64,000 bases of DNA from Lachnospiraceae bacterium (GTDB lineage Bacteria > Bacillota > Clostridia > Lachnospirales > Lachnospiraceae), in NCBI GenBank assembly GCA_900770345.1, contig CAAGKF010000111.1, positions 23,126 to 87,125 on the forward strand. Direction: 5' to 3'. Made by a program: the position numbers and the translations under genes. How positions within the stretch are numbered: the first letter of the stretch is position 1; each line of letters begins with the position of its first letter. The notes under the pieces were generated by a model. That model was not told the DNA's origin and did no database searches. It saw only the letters and a list, made by a program, of their open reading frames with translations. Below, in pieces: positions 51,572 through 59,413 of this stretch.

Positions 51572-51596
51572 ACGCTGCTCCCCGAAAGGAGATCCT

Positions 51597-51806
51597 ATGA
51601 ATTTAAAACGAATCCTGGCCTTTGCCGGTGCACTGATCCTGGCGGGACTTTTTATCACAGCCATCGTTCTGGCGGTCACCGGGGCCCCCTCCAACTATCT
51701 GATGGCTGTGATCTTTTCCATTGTATTTCTGACCGCCGTTCTGTACGCCATGATACTGATGTTCCGGCTGCTGAAAAAACCAGAGAGCAGGGACGAAGAT
51801 CATTAA
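51597..51806 (+). CDS. Small two-helix membrane protein
   Basis: 69 residues from the ATG at 51597, with AAAGGAG in good spacing. Two hydrophobic helices (about 6-28, ILAFAGALILAGLFITAIVLAV, and 36-57, LMAVIFSIVFLTAVLYAMILMF) are followed by a charged tail. I do not recognise a named family. It lies 25 bases after the ABC-F gene, probably on the same transcript. Its last four bases overlap the stop of the converging dehydrogenase gene. Confidence 0.75.
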   Translation: MNLKRILAFAGALILAGLFITAIVLAVTGAPSNYLMAVIFSIVFLTAVLYAMILMFRLLKKPESRDEDH

Positions 51807-52786
51807 ATGACGATCAAAGGATTGCTGATCCCGTTTTTCAGATCAAACATACATTTCACCGTATTTTCCGCCATCTCCCGCACTGTCTTTTCTGTATAGA
51901 AAGCGGTATGCGGCGTCAGTATCACATTGGGGAACATACGCAGCTGTGCCATCTGCCGGTTGACAATACAGTCTCCCACCCGGTTCAGATAATAAAGTCC
52001 GTTTTCCTCCTCGATCACATCCAGAGCGGCTCCGCCCAGAATTCCCTGTTCCAGTGCCTCAATCATGGCTTCCGTATCAACCAGTGTTCCTCTGGCCGTA
52101 TTCACCAGAATACAGCCGGGCTTCAGCTGCCTGAAAACAGTTCTGTCAATCAGATGAAAATTCTCCGCGGCCGCAGGGATATGAAGTGTAATCGCATCGC
52201 TCTCCCGGTACAGCTCTTCCGCTGTTACGTATTCACACAACCCGGAAAGAGCCGGATTCACACGGCTGTCGCAGGCAAGGATCCGGCAGCCGAAGGGCTT
52301 TAAATGGCGGATAACCGTACTTCCGATACGCCCGGTGCCCATAACTCCTACCGTGCTTTCACCGATATCCCTGCCCAGCTTCCCTTTCAGAGAAAAATCC
52401 TGGACAGACGCCCGGTCCATGATCTGACGCATATTTCTCATGGACATAAGCAGCATCATAACAGCATAGTCTGCCACCGATTCCGGACCGTAGCTGACGT
52501 GAAAGACCCGCAGTCCCAGACGCTCAGCCGCCTTCAGATCAATGTGGTCTACCCCAATGGAGCGGCTGGATACACAACGGACTCCCAGGGAAGCAAAACG
52601 CTCCAGCAGTCTCCCGTTTAAGTCCGTCACCGTTGTGCTTATGGCGTCGAAGCCTTCTGCCAGACGCGCATTTTCCATATTCGGATATTCCGCCGTGGCT
52701 TCATAGGTAAAATCATATTTCTCCTGCAGTTCATCAAAAAACTGCTTTTCATCAAACTCCCGAAAGCAATAAATAAATAGCTTCAT
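51803..52786 (-). CDS. D-2-hydroxyacid dehydrogenase (D-lactate dehydrogenase type)
   Basis: 327 residues from the ATG at 52784-52786, with GAAAGGAAGG before it. A catalytic domain (YCFREFDEKQFFDEL) surrounds the NAD domain, VGVMGTGRIGSTVIRHL (about 147-163). The catalytic Arg is in NTARGTLVD (about 235), the Glu in DVIEEENGLYY and the His in LTPHTAFYT. It resembles LdhA and VanH, so reduces pyruvate or a related 2-keto acid to the D-acid. The substrate is inferred. Confidence 0.88.
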   Translation of the reverse strand: MKLFIYCFREFDEKQFFDELQEKYDFTYEATAEYPNMENARLAEGFDAISTTVTDLNGRLLERFASLGVRCVSSRSIGVDHIDLKAAERLGLRVFHVSYGPESVADYAVMMLLMSMRNMRQIMDRASVQDFSLKGKLGRDIGESTVGVMGTGRIGSTVIRHLKPFGCRILACDSRVNPALSGLCEYVTAEELYRESDAITLHIPAAAENFHLIDRTVFRQLKPGCILVNTARGTLVDTEAMIEALEQGILGGAALDVIEEENGLYYLNRVGDCIVNRQMAQLRMFPNVILTPHTAFYTEKTVREMAENTVKCMFDLKNGISNPLIVI

Positions 52787-52814
52787 GATGTCCTTCCTTT
52801 CTGTTTCCGTACCG

Positions 52815-52858
52815 AAAAAAGGGACCCACCGCCGCCCTGCAGGCACCTGATGGGTCCA
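52815..52858 (-). terminator. Terminator of purA
   Basis: On the minus strand GGACCCA (52851-52857), a GC-rich interior, and TGGGTCC, then CTTTTTTC. It separates purA from the dehydrogenase gene. Confidence 0.8.
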
Positions 52859-52874
52859 AGTAATGACTTCCGTA

Positions 52875-54152
52875 TTACTTTCTCATAATAATATCTTCAC
52901 GCCCCGGACCATTGGAAATCATGGTGATGGGAGCTTCGATCTCTTTTTCCACAAACTCGATATATTTGCGGCAGTTTTCCGGAAGATCCTCATATTTTTT
53001 AATTCCGCGGATATCACACTTCCAGCCCGGAAGTCTGGTAAATACAGGCTTTGCCTTTTCAAGCCTTGCTGTTGTCGGGAAGTCTCTTGTGATCTGTCCG
53101 TCAATCTCATAACCGATACATACCGGAATCTCATCCAGGTATCCCAGCACATCCAGCACCGTAAACGCTACTTCCGTCGCTCCCTGAATACGGCAGCCGT
53201 ATCTGGTTGCCACTGCGTCAAACCAGCCCACACGTCTCGGACGTCCGGTGGTAGCTCCGTACTCTCCTCCGTCGCCTCCGCGGCGTCTTAACTCCTCCGC
53301 TTCATCACCGAACAGCTCGCTGACGAAAGCGCCTGCACCTACAGCGCTGGAATAAGCCTTCACAACGGTGGTAATGTTTTTAATCTCATAAGGCGGAATG
53401 CCTGCACCGATGGCGCCGTAGGCAGCCAGTGTGGAAGATGAGGTAACCATCGGATAAATTCCGTGATCCGGATCCTTTAAGGATCCCAGCTGCCCTTCCA
53501 GAAGGATATTCTTTCCTTCCTTGATAGCATTATAGAGGTATGCGGATGTATCACATACGTAAGGCTCGATCATATCGCGATAGCTCAAAAGCTCTGCCAG
53601 AACCTCCTCCGGAACAAGCAGAGGCTTGTGATACAGATGTTCCAGAAGAACATTCTTCTTTTCACATACCATCTTAACCTTTTCCTTCAAAAGATCCTCA
53701 TCAAACAGCTCGCTGACCTGGAAACCGATCTTTGCATATTTATCAGAATAGAAGGGCGCAATACCTGACTTGGTGGAGCCAAATGCCTTTCCCGCCAGAC
53801 GTGCCTCCTCATAGGTATCAAACATTACGTGATACGGCATCAGAATCTGTGCCCTGTCAGAAACCAGAATGTGCGGCTTCGGTACTCCTCTGTCCACCAG
53901 AGACTGGATCTCCTTAATCAGATAAGGGATGTTCAGTGCTACTCCGTTTCCGATAATGCTTGTTGTATGCTGATAGAATACACCGGACGGAAGAAGATGA
54001 AGAGCGAATTTTCCATAATCATTGATTATGGTGTGACCTGCATTGCTTCCGCCCTGAAAGCGGATAATAATGTCAGACTCCTTGGCAAGCATATCTGTAA
54101 TCTTACCTTTTCCTTCATCTCCCCAGTTAGCACCTACAATTGCTCTAACCAT
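52875..54152 (-). CDS. purA: Adenylosuccinate synthase
   Basis: 425 residues. It joins IMP and aspartate with GTP in AMP synthesis. GANWGDEGKGKITDM opens the protein with the catalytic Asp; GSNAGHTI, GSTKSGIAPFYSDKYAK, GQLGSLKDPDHGIYP and TTGRPRRVGWFD are in place. It has its own promoter and is separate from purC-purF-purB, though directly downstream. Confidence 0.97.
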   Translation of the reverse strand: MVRAIVGANWGDEGKGKITDMLAKESDIIIRFQGGSNAGHTIINDYGKFALHLLPSGVFYQHTTSIIGNGVALNIPYLIKEIQSLVDRGVPKPHILVSDRAQILMPYHVMFDTYEEARLAGKAFGSTKSGIAPFYSDKYAKIGFQVSELFDEDLLKEKVKMVCEKKNVLLEHLYHKPLLVPEEVLAELLSYRDMIEPYVCDTSAYLYNAIKEGKNILLEGQLGSLKDPDHGIYPMVTSSSTLAAYGAIGAGIPPYEIKNITTVVKAYSSAVGAGAFVSELFGDEAEELRRRGGDGGEYGATTGRPRRVGWFDAVATRYGCRIQGATEVAFTVLDVLGYLDEIPVCIGYEIDGQITRDFPTTARLEKAKPVFTRLPGWKCDIRGIKKYEDLPENCRKYIEFVEKEIEAPITMISNGPGREDIIMRK

Positions 54153-54198
54153 ACGTTAAATCCTCCTTCGGGTATGCCCCTGCCATGTTCATTTGCAA

Positions 54199-54227
54199 AC
54201 TATAACATAATTACTTTACTACAACAA
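54199..54227 (-). promoter_or_regulatory. purA promoter
   Basis: On the minus strand TTGTTG (54222-54227), a 17-base spacer, and TATAGT (54199-54204). Confidence 0.7.
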
Positions 54228-54261
54228 ACTACATAAGTAAAGAGTTTATTTATTATGTTTG

Positions 54262-55161
54262 CTATAAGTCCGGCTTATCCCCGGTGATCATATCCAGCAG
54301 GCTGCGGCCGGCCATGGAAATAAGACTGGACTCTCCTGTCACAACACAGATATCCCGCAGAGGCATTTCCTGACAAAAGGTCAGTTCAAAGACCTCTCCC
54401 CGATCGATGGCTTCTCTGGCAAATCCCTCCATCACGCAGCCGATGCCCATATTGCGCTTCACAAACTGCACGATCATATCACTGATGGCCAGTTCAAATT
54501 CCGCCTTCAGTTCAATTCCCTGCTTCAGGAGAAATTCATCCATAAAGGAACGGCTGCTGGTATTCTTTTCCAGAAAAATACAGGGCAGATGCAGAAGTTC
54601 CCTGTATTCCAGCACCTGCCCCTTCAGATAAGAAAAACTGCTGCCCGCAATAAACACACTTCGTATCTGCTTTACCGACGTCTGTTTCATGGCGCTGCGG
54701 CAGGAAAAGGGAGTGGTTACCACACCGAAATCGATCTTGCCCTCCTCCAGGCTCCGGATCGTCTCCGGTGTGGGCGCATTGGTCACATTTACCTTGATCC
54801 TGGGATACCTGCGGTGAAACTGTTCCAGATAGGGAAGAAGGAAAAACTGGAGTGTCATATCACTGGCTCCGATGCGCACCTCGCCCATCTCCATATCCAA
54901 CATCCTCTTCAGCATCCGTCCGCCCTCAAGAAGCTGCTCCACACCATTTTTCACATACCGGTACAGAAGCTCTCCCTCCCTGGTAAGCTGAACGCCCTTG
55001 GAGGTCCTGACGAAAAGCCTGACGCCCGCTTCCTTTTCCAGCTGACGTACCGCCTGACTCACCGCCGGCTGTGAAATACACAGCTCCTGGGCTGCTCCCG
55101 TCAGGCTTCCGCACCGGCACACATAGTAAAATACTTTATAATATTCCAGGTTTACATTCAT
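54262..55161 (-). CDS. LysR-type transcriptional regulator
   Basis: 299 residues. A winged helix-turn-helix (EYYKVFYYVCRCGSLTGAAQELCISQPAVSQAVRQLEKEAG, about 6-46) is followed by the sensor domain with VRIGASDMTLQFFLLPYLEQFH. The effector is unknown. It lies three bases after purB, at the end of the purC-purF-purB set, so it is likely transcribed with purine synthesis. LysR genes usually stand divergent from a target, so this placement is odd. Confidence 0.9.
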   Translation of the reverse strand: MNVNLEYYKVFYYVCRCGSLTGAAQELCISQPAVSQAVRQLEKEAGVRLFVRTSKGVQLTREGELLYRYVKNGVEQLLEGGRMLKRMLDMEMGEVRIGASDMTLQFFLLPYLEQFHRRYPRIKVNVTNAPTPETIRSLEEGKIDFGVVTTPFSCRSAMKQTSVKQIRSVFIAGSSFSYLKGQVLEYRELLHLPCIFLEKNTSSRSFMDEFLLKQGIELKAEFELAISDMIVQFVKRNMGIGCVMEGFAREAIDRGEVFELTFCQEMPLRDICVVTGESSLISMAGRSLLDMITGDKPDL

Positions 55162-55164
55162 TTT

Positions 55165-56601
55165 TTATACGTTGATCTCCGCAGTCATTCCCAGAACGTC
55201 TTTATTTTCTTCCAGAACAGGACGTATCACCTCATCCAGGAATTCCTCCACCTGTTTCGGAGCGCGTCCTACGTACCTGGAAGGCTCCATGGTTTTCTTA
55301 AGCTCCTCCAGAGATAAACCGAAAGCACTGTCCGCAGCGATCAGTTCCAGAAGATTGTTGTCCAGTCCCCGTTCCTTCACGTTCTTTCCTGCCTCCATAG
55401 ACAGCTGGCGGATACGCTCATGAAGCTCCTGACGATCCCCTCCTGCCTTTACAGCATCCATCATAATATTTTCCGTTGCCATAAAGGGCAGTTCAGCCAT
55501 CAGATGCTTTTCAATTACCTTCGGATACACCACAAGGCCGTCCACTACATTCAGATACAGATCCAGGATACCGTCAATGGCCAGGAAACCCTCCGGTACG
55601 GACAATCTCTTGTTTGCGGAGTCATCCAGAGTACGCTCAAACCACTGGGTCGAGGCTACCAGCATGGGATTCATCACATCGCTCATCACATAATTGGACA
55701 GGGACGCAATACGCTCACTGCGCATGGGGTTGCGCTTGTATGCCATGGCGGACGAACCGATCTGATTCTTCTCAAAAGGCTCCTCCACTTCCTTCAGATG
55801 CTGGAGCAGGCGGATATCATTGGAAAACTTATGAGCGCTCTGGGCGATACCGGCAAGAACGCTGATCACACGGCTGTCCACCTTGCGGGAATAGGTCTGT
55901 CCGGATACAGGGAAGCAGCCTGCAAATCCCATCTTCTCCGCGATTCGCTGATCCAGCTTACGGCAGCGTTCATGGTCGCCGTCAAACAGCTCCAGGAAGC
56001 TGGCCTGAGTTCCTGTAGTTCCCTTGGAGCCCAGCAGGCGCATGGAACCGATCAGATAATCCAGATCATCCAGATCCAGTTTTAATTCCATCATCCACAG
56101 AGTGGCTCTCTTTCCTACGGTAGTAGGCTGAGCCGGCTGGAAGTGGGTAAAAGCCAGGGTGGGCAGATCCTTATATTTTTCAGCAAATTTTGCCAGCTCT
56201 GCCAGTACGTTCAGAAGCTTCTTTCTTACCAGCTTCAGGGCCTCTGTCATAATGATCACATCGGTATTGTCTCCCACATAGCAGGAGGTAGCGCCCAGAT
56301 GGATAATGCCCTTTGCCTTGGGGCACTGTACACCGTAAGCATAGACATGGCTCATTACATCATGGCGGACTTCCTTTTCCCGCGCCTTTGCCACATCATA
56401 ATTGATATCCTGGGCGTGGGCCTTCAGTTCTTCGATCTGTTCATCCGTAATGTTCAGCCCCAGCTCCTTCTCGGTCTCGGCCAGTGCAATCCACAGCCGT
56501 CTCCAGGTTCTGAATTTCATATCCGGTGAAAAGATATACTGCATCTCTTTGCTGGCATAACGCTCAGAAAGAGGGCTTACATATCTGTCATGGTCACTCA
56601 T
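55165..56601 (-). CDS. purB: Adenylosuccinate lyase
   Basis: 478 residues. It cleaves SAICAR and adenylosuccinate, in two steps of purine synthesis. The fumarase/aspartase signature reads GSSAMAYKRNPMRSE; THFQPAQPTTVGKRA and the N-terminal SPLSERYAS are conserved. It is of the longer PurB form. It sits 57 bases after purF. Confidence 0.97.
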   Translation of the reverse strand: MSDHDRYVSPLSERYASKEMQYIFSPDMKFRTWRRLWIALAETEKELGLNITDEQIEELKAHAQDINYDVAKAREKEVRHDVMSHVYAYGVQCPKAKGIIHLGATSCYVGDNTDVIIMTEALKLVRKKLLNVLAELAKFAEKYKDLPTLAFTHFQPAQPTTVGKRATLWMMELKLDLDDLDYLIGSMRLLGSKGTTGTQASFLELFDGDHERCRKLDQRIAEKMGFAGCFPVSGQTYSRKVDSRVISVLAGIAQSAHKFSNDIRLLQHLKEVEEPFEKNQIGSSAMAYKRNPMRSERIASLSNYVMSDVMNPMLVASTQWFERTLDDSANKRLSVPEGFLAIDGILDLYLNVVDGLVVYPKVIEKHLMAELPFMATENIMMDAVKAGGDRQELHERIRQLSMEAGKNVKERGLDNNLLELIAADSAFGLSLEELKKTMEPSRYVGRAPKQVEEFLDEVIRPVLEENKDVLGMTAEINV

Positions 56602-56658
56602 GTGGTTTCCTCCAAGTTTTTAATTTTTCATAACCGTTCAGCATAAGCCGAACAGATA

Positions 56659-58101
56659 TCATTTTTCATAATTTCCGCGGATGTCCTCCGTGGGCGGATC
56701 AATCGGATAATCTCCGCTGAAGCAGGCAGTGCAGATGGGCTTTCCCTCGGCCATTTCATAAAGACGCTCCAGCTTCAGATAAGAGAGCGTATCCGCGCCG
56801 ATCATGCTGCGGATCTCCTCGACCGTCCTGCCGTGGGCAATCAGCTGTTCTTCGGAAGGAATATCCGTTCCGAAATAGCAGGGATGAAGGAAAGGCGGCG
56901 CACTGATGCGCACATGAACCTCCTTTGCGCCTGCGTCCCGAAGCATGTTGACGATCAGAGCGCTTGTGGTCCCTCTAACAATGGAATCATCGATCATAAT
57001 GATCCTTTTCCCTGCCACTGCCTCCTTCAGCACGTTCAGCTTAATGCGCACGGCAGACTCTCTGCTGCTCTGCTTCGGCTTGATAAAGGTACGGCCCACA
57101 TAGGAATTTTTCACAAAAGCCGTTCCGTAGGGAATCCCGGACTCCATCGAATATCCCAGAGCTGCCGCATTTCCGGACTCCGGTACACCCACCACCAGAT
57201 CCGCTTCCACCGGTGAATCAACAGCCAGGAAACGTCCTGCGCGGATGCGTGAATGATAAACGCCGATACCGTCAAAAACGCTGTCCGGTCTTGCGAAATA
57301 GATATACTCAAAAATACATCTGGCCTCTTTGGAAGGATCCTTCAGGCACATCTCACGGTCTGAAGTGATTCCGTCCTTTGTGATGGCAACAATCTCACCC
57401 GGTTCCACATCCCGCACAAACTCAGCACCGATGGTCTCCAGCGCACAGGTTTCCGATGCAAGGATATAGGCGTTGTCACGCTTACCGATACACAGCGGCT
57501 TGAAGCCGAAGGGATCTCTGGCGCCGATCAGCTTTCGGGGGCTCATGATGACCAGGGAATAGGCCCCCTTTAATTTCTTCATGGCCTCCGCAACTGCCTG
57601 TTCTACATTGCGTGTATGGATCCTGGCTCTCGCGATGTGATAGGCGATCACTTCGGAATCAATGGTAGTCTGGAAAATAGCGCCGGTATATTCCAGTTCA
57701 TGGCGCAGCTCCGGTGCATTGACCAGATTGCCGTTGTGTGCCAGAGCCAGTGTGCCCTTAACATAATTCAGTACCAGCGGCTGAGCATTCTCCCTGGTGC
57801 TGCTGCCTGCCGTGGAATATCTCACATGGCCCACCCCGATATTGCCATGCATCTTTTCCAGCGATTCAGGCGTAAATACTTCGTTGCACAGCCCCATCCC
57901 CTTATGGGCACTGACAACTCCCTTCGGACCCTCCGTGTCGCTTACCGCGATGCCGCAGCTTTCCTGCCCTCTGTGCTGCAGGGCAAAAAGACCGTAGTAT
58001 ATGGTAGACGCCACATCATTTCCGTCAAAATCATAAATACCGAAAACCCCGCACTCCTCACGTAACTTATCCGCCCCAATATCAAAGTCCATCTGATTCA
58101 T
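56659..58101 (-). CDS. purF: Amidophosphoribosyltransferase
   Basis: 480 residues. First committed purine step, from PRPP and glutamine. A 16-residue propeptide (MNQMDFDIGADKLREE) precedes the catalytic Cys17 in CGVFGIYDFDG. The glutaminase domain holds GHVRYSTAGSS, and the PRPP site reads IIMIDDSIVRGTTSA. Late Cys residues in the C-terminal part (ICTACFSGDYP) fit the Fe-S form. It lies 92 bases after purC. Confidence 0.97.
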   Translation of the reverse strand: MNQMDFDIGADKLREECGVFGIYDFDGNDVASTIYYGLFALQHRGQESCGIAVSDTEGPKGVVSAHKGMGLCNEVFTPESLEKMHGNIGVGHVRYSTAGSSTRENAQPLVLNYVKGTLALAHNGNLVNAPELRHELEYTGAIFQTTIDSEVIAYHIARARIHTRNVEQAVAEAMKKLKGAYSLVIMSPRKLIGARDPFGFKPLCIGKRDNAYILASETCALETIGAEFVRDVEPGEIVAITKDGITSDREMCLKDPSKEARCIFEYIYFARPDSVFDGIGVYHSRIRAGRFLAVDSPVEADLVVGVPESGNAAALGYSMESGIPYGTAFVKNSYVGRTFIKPKQSSRESAVRIKLNVLKEAVAGKRIIMIDDSIVRGTTSALIVNMLRDAGAKEVHVRISAPPFLHPCYFGTDIPSEEQLIAHGRTVEEIRSMIGADTLSYLKLERLYEMAEGKPICTACFSGDYPIDPPTEDIRGNYEK

Positions 58102-58193
58102 TCGGTTTTTCCTTTCTTTTCCGTATCTAACCAGCGAACGCCCGGGTAATGAATGCCCAGGCGCTTTGTTTGCGGTTCTGTCGGATCCCGCTT

Positions 58194-58901
58194 TTACTGG
58201 ATTCCCAGTCTGCGGAATACTTCCTCATATGCATCCTCTACATTGCCAAGGTCTCTTCTGAATCTGTCCTTATCCAGCTTCTCATGGGTATCCTTGTCCC
58301 AGAGACGGCAGGTATCAGGAGAAATCTCATCAGCCAGGATGATCTGTCCGTGATAACGTCCGAACTCGATCTTGAAATCGATCAGATCAATGTTCAGTCC
58401 GTCAAAATATTTCTGCAGCACTTCGTTTACCTTAAACGCGTACTTTGTAATGTCGTCGATCTCCTTCTGGGTAGCCAGGCCGAGTGCAAGGGCATAGTAG
58501 CTGTTGATAAACGGATCGCCCAGATCATCGTTCTTATAGCTGAATTCCAGTGTCGGGCAAAGGAACTTTACGCCCTCCTCCATGCCCATCTTCTTTGCAA
58601 AGCTTCCTGCGGAGTAATTGCGGATGATAACCTCAAGAGGTACGATCTCAACCTTCTTTACTGCAGTCTCTCTGTCATTTAACTCCTCTACCAGGTGGGT
58701 AGGTACGCCCTGCTCCTCCAGTTTCTTAAAGATAAAGTTGGTCATACGGTTATTGATGGCGCCTTTTCCAACGATGGTTCCCTTTTTCAGTCCGTTAAAT
58801 GCTGTGGCATCATCCTTATAGGATACGATTAATACATCCGGGTCCTCAGTTGCATAGACTTTCTTTGCCTTTCCTTCATAGAGCATTTCTTTCTTTTCCA
58901 T
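58194..58901 (-). CDS. purC: SAICAR synthase
   Basis: 235 residues from the ATG at 58899-58901, with AGGTGG upstream; an earlier in-frame ATG is less well placed. It joins CAIR with aspartate. MLYEGKAKKVYATEDPD, KGAINNRMTNFIFKKLE, VEIVPLEVIIRNYSAGS, IDFKIEFGRY and LADEISPDTCRLWD are family blocks. It heads the purC-purF-purB-lysR transcript from a clear promoter. Confidence 0.97.
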   Translation of the reverse strand: MEKKEMLYEGKAKKVYATEDPDVLIVSYKDDATAFNGLKKGTIVGKGAINNRMTNFIFKKLEEQGVPTHLVEELNDRETAVKKVEIVPLEVIIRNYSAGSFAKKMGMEEGVKFLCPTLEFSYKNDDLGDPFINSYYALALGLATQKEIDDITKYAFKVNEVLQKYFDGLNIDLIDFKIEFGRYHGQIILADEISPDTCRLWDKDTHEKLDKDRFRRDLGNVEDAYEEVFRRLGIQ

Positions 58902-58985
58902 GAGTATCCACCTGTCCTTTTCCTTTTTCATATGTTTTCAGTTATTTATAAGCTGTTACTATAAAAGAAACCTATTTCAGAAGAA

Positions 58986-59014
58986 ATTATAATACAATAT
59001 CCATGTGAATACAA
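58986..59014 (-). promoter_or_regulatory. purC operon promoter
   Basis: On the minus strand TTGTAT (59009-59014), a 17-base spacer, and TATAAT (58986-58991). The leader is about 80 bases, too short for a purine riboswitch plus terminator. Confidence 0.75.
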
Positions 59015-59035
59015 GAAGAGCAATCATTAAAATTG

Positions 59036-59326
59036 CTAATGAGTTATATAAGTTTCATCCCCGGGGATCAGTACAACCTCTCTGACGTATCTGACTTTTA
59101 CTGTGCTCTCAAGAAGAGCCTTTGCGCATTTCTGCACACAGTCCCGGAAGGAACCAAACCATATAAGGCTTCCCAGAAAAACAGCCAGACAGAATGCCCC
59201 AAGCAAACGCCCTGATCGACGGGTCCATACACGGTGTCTCTTTCTTTCCAGCCTTTTCCAGGCTTTCACTGTCATTCTGCGGCGGTTTCTCAGATATCTG
59301 AGCCTCCGTTTTCTGCCTCCTGTCAT
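59036..59326 (-). CDS. Small Arg-rich single-helix membrane protein
   Basis: 96 residues from the ATG at 59324-59326, with AAAGGAGGG upstream. Of the first 40 residues, 19 are Arg or Lys. One membrane helix (about 41-58, LLGAFCLAVFLGSLIWFGSF) follows, then a 35-residue tail that ends VREVVLIPGDETYITH. With the positive N-terminus, the tail should lie outside. The tail start vaguely resembles a LysM opening (GDT), but the domain is not there. Family not recognised. It has its own consensus promoter. Confidence 0.7.
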   Translation of the reverse strand: MTGGRKRRLRYLRNRRRMTVKAWKRLERKRHRVWTRRSGRLLGAFCLAVFLGSLIWFGSFRDCVQKCAKALLESTVKVRYVREVVLIPGDETYITH

Positions 59327-59359
59327 ATCCCTCCTTTCCCACACGCTCCATATAAAACT

Positions 59360-59388
59360 ATTATATAGGAACACAAAAAAGGTTTCAA
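59360..59388 (-). promoter_or_regulatory. Promoter of the Arg-rich membrane protein gene
   Basis: On the minus strand TTGAAA (59383-59388), a 17-base spacer, and TATAAT (59360-59365). Confidence 0.85.
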
Positions 59389-59413
59389 GACGAACAGATA
59401 AAAGAAGGCAGCT

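Noticed and set aside
58902..59035. Purine riboswitch before purC
   Set aside because: The leader is only about 80 bases and no three-way junction or terminator pairing is visible.
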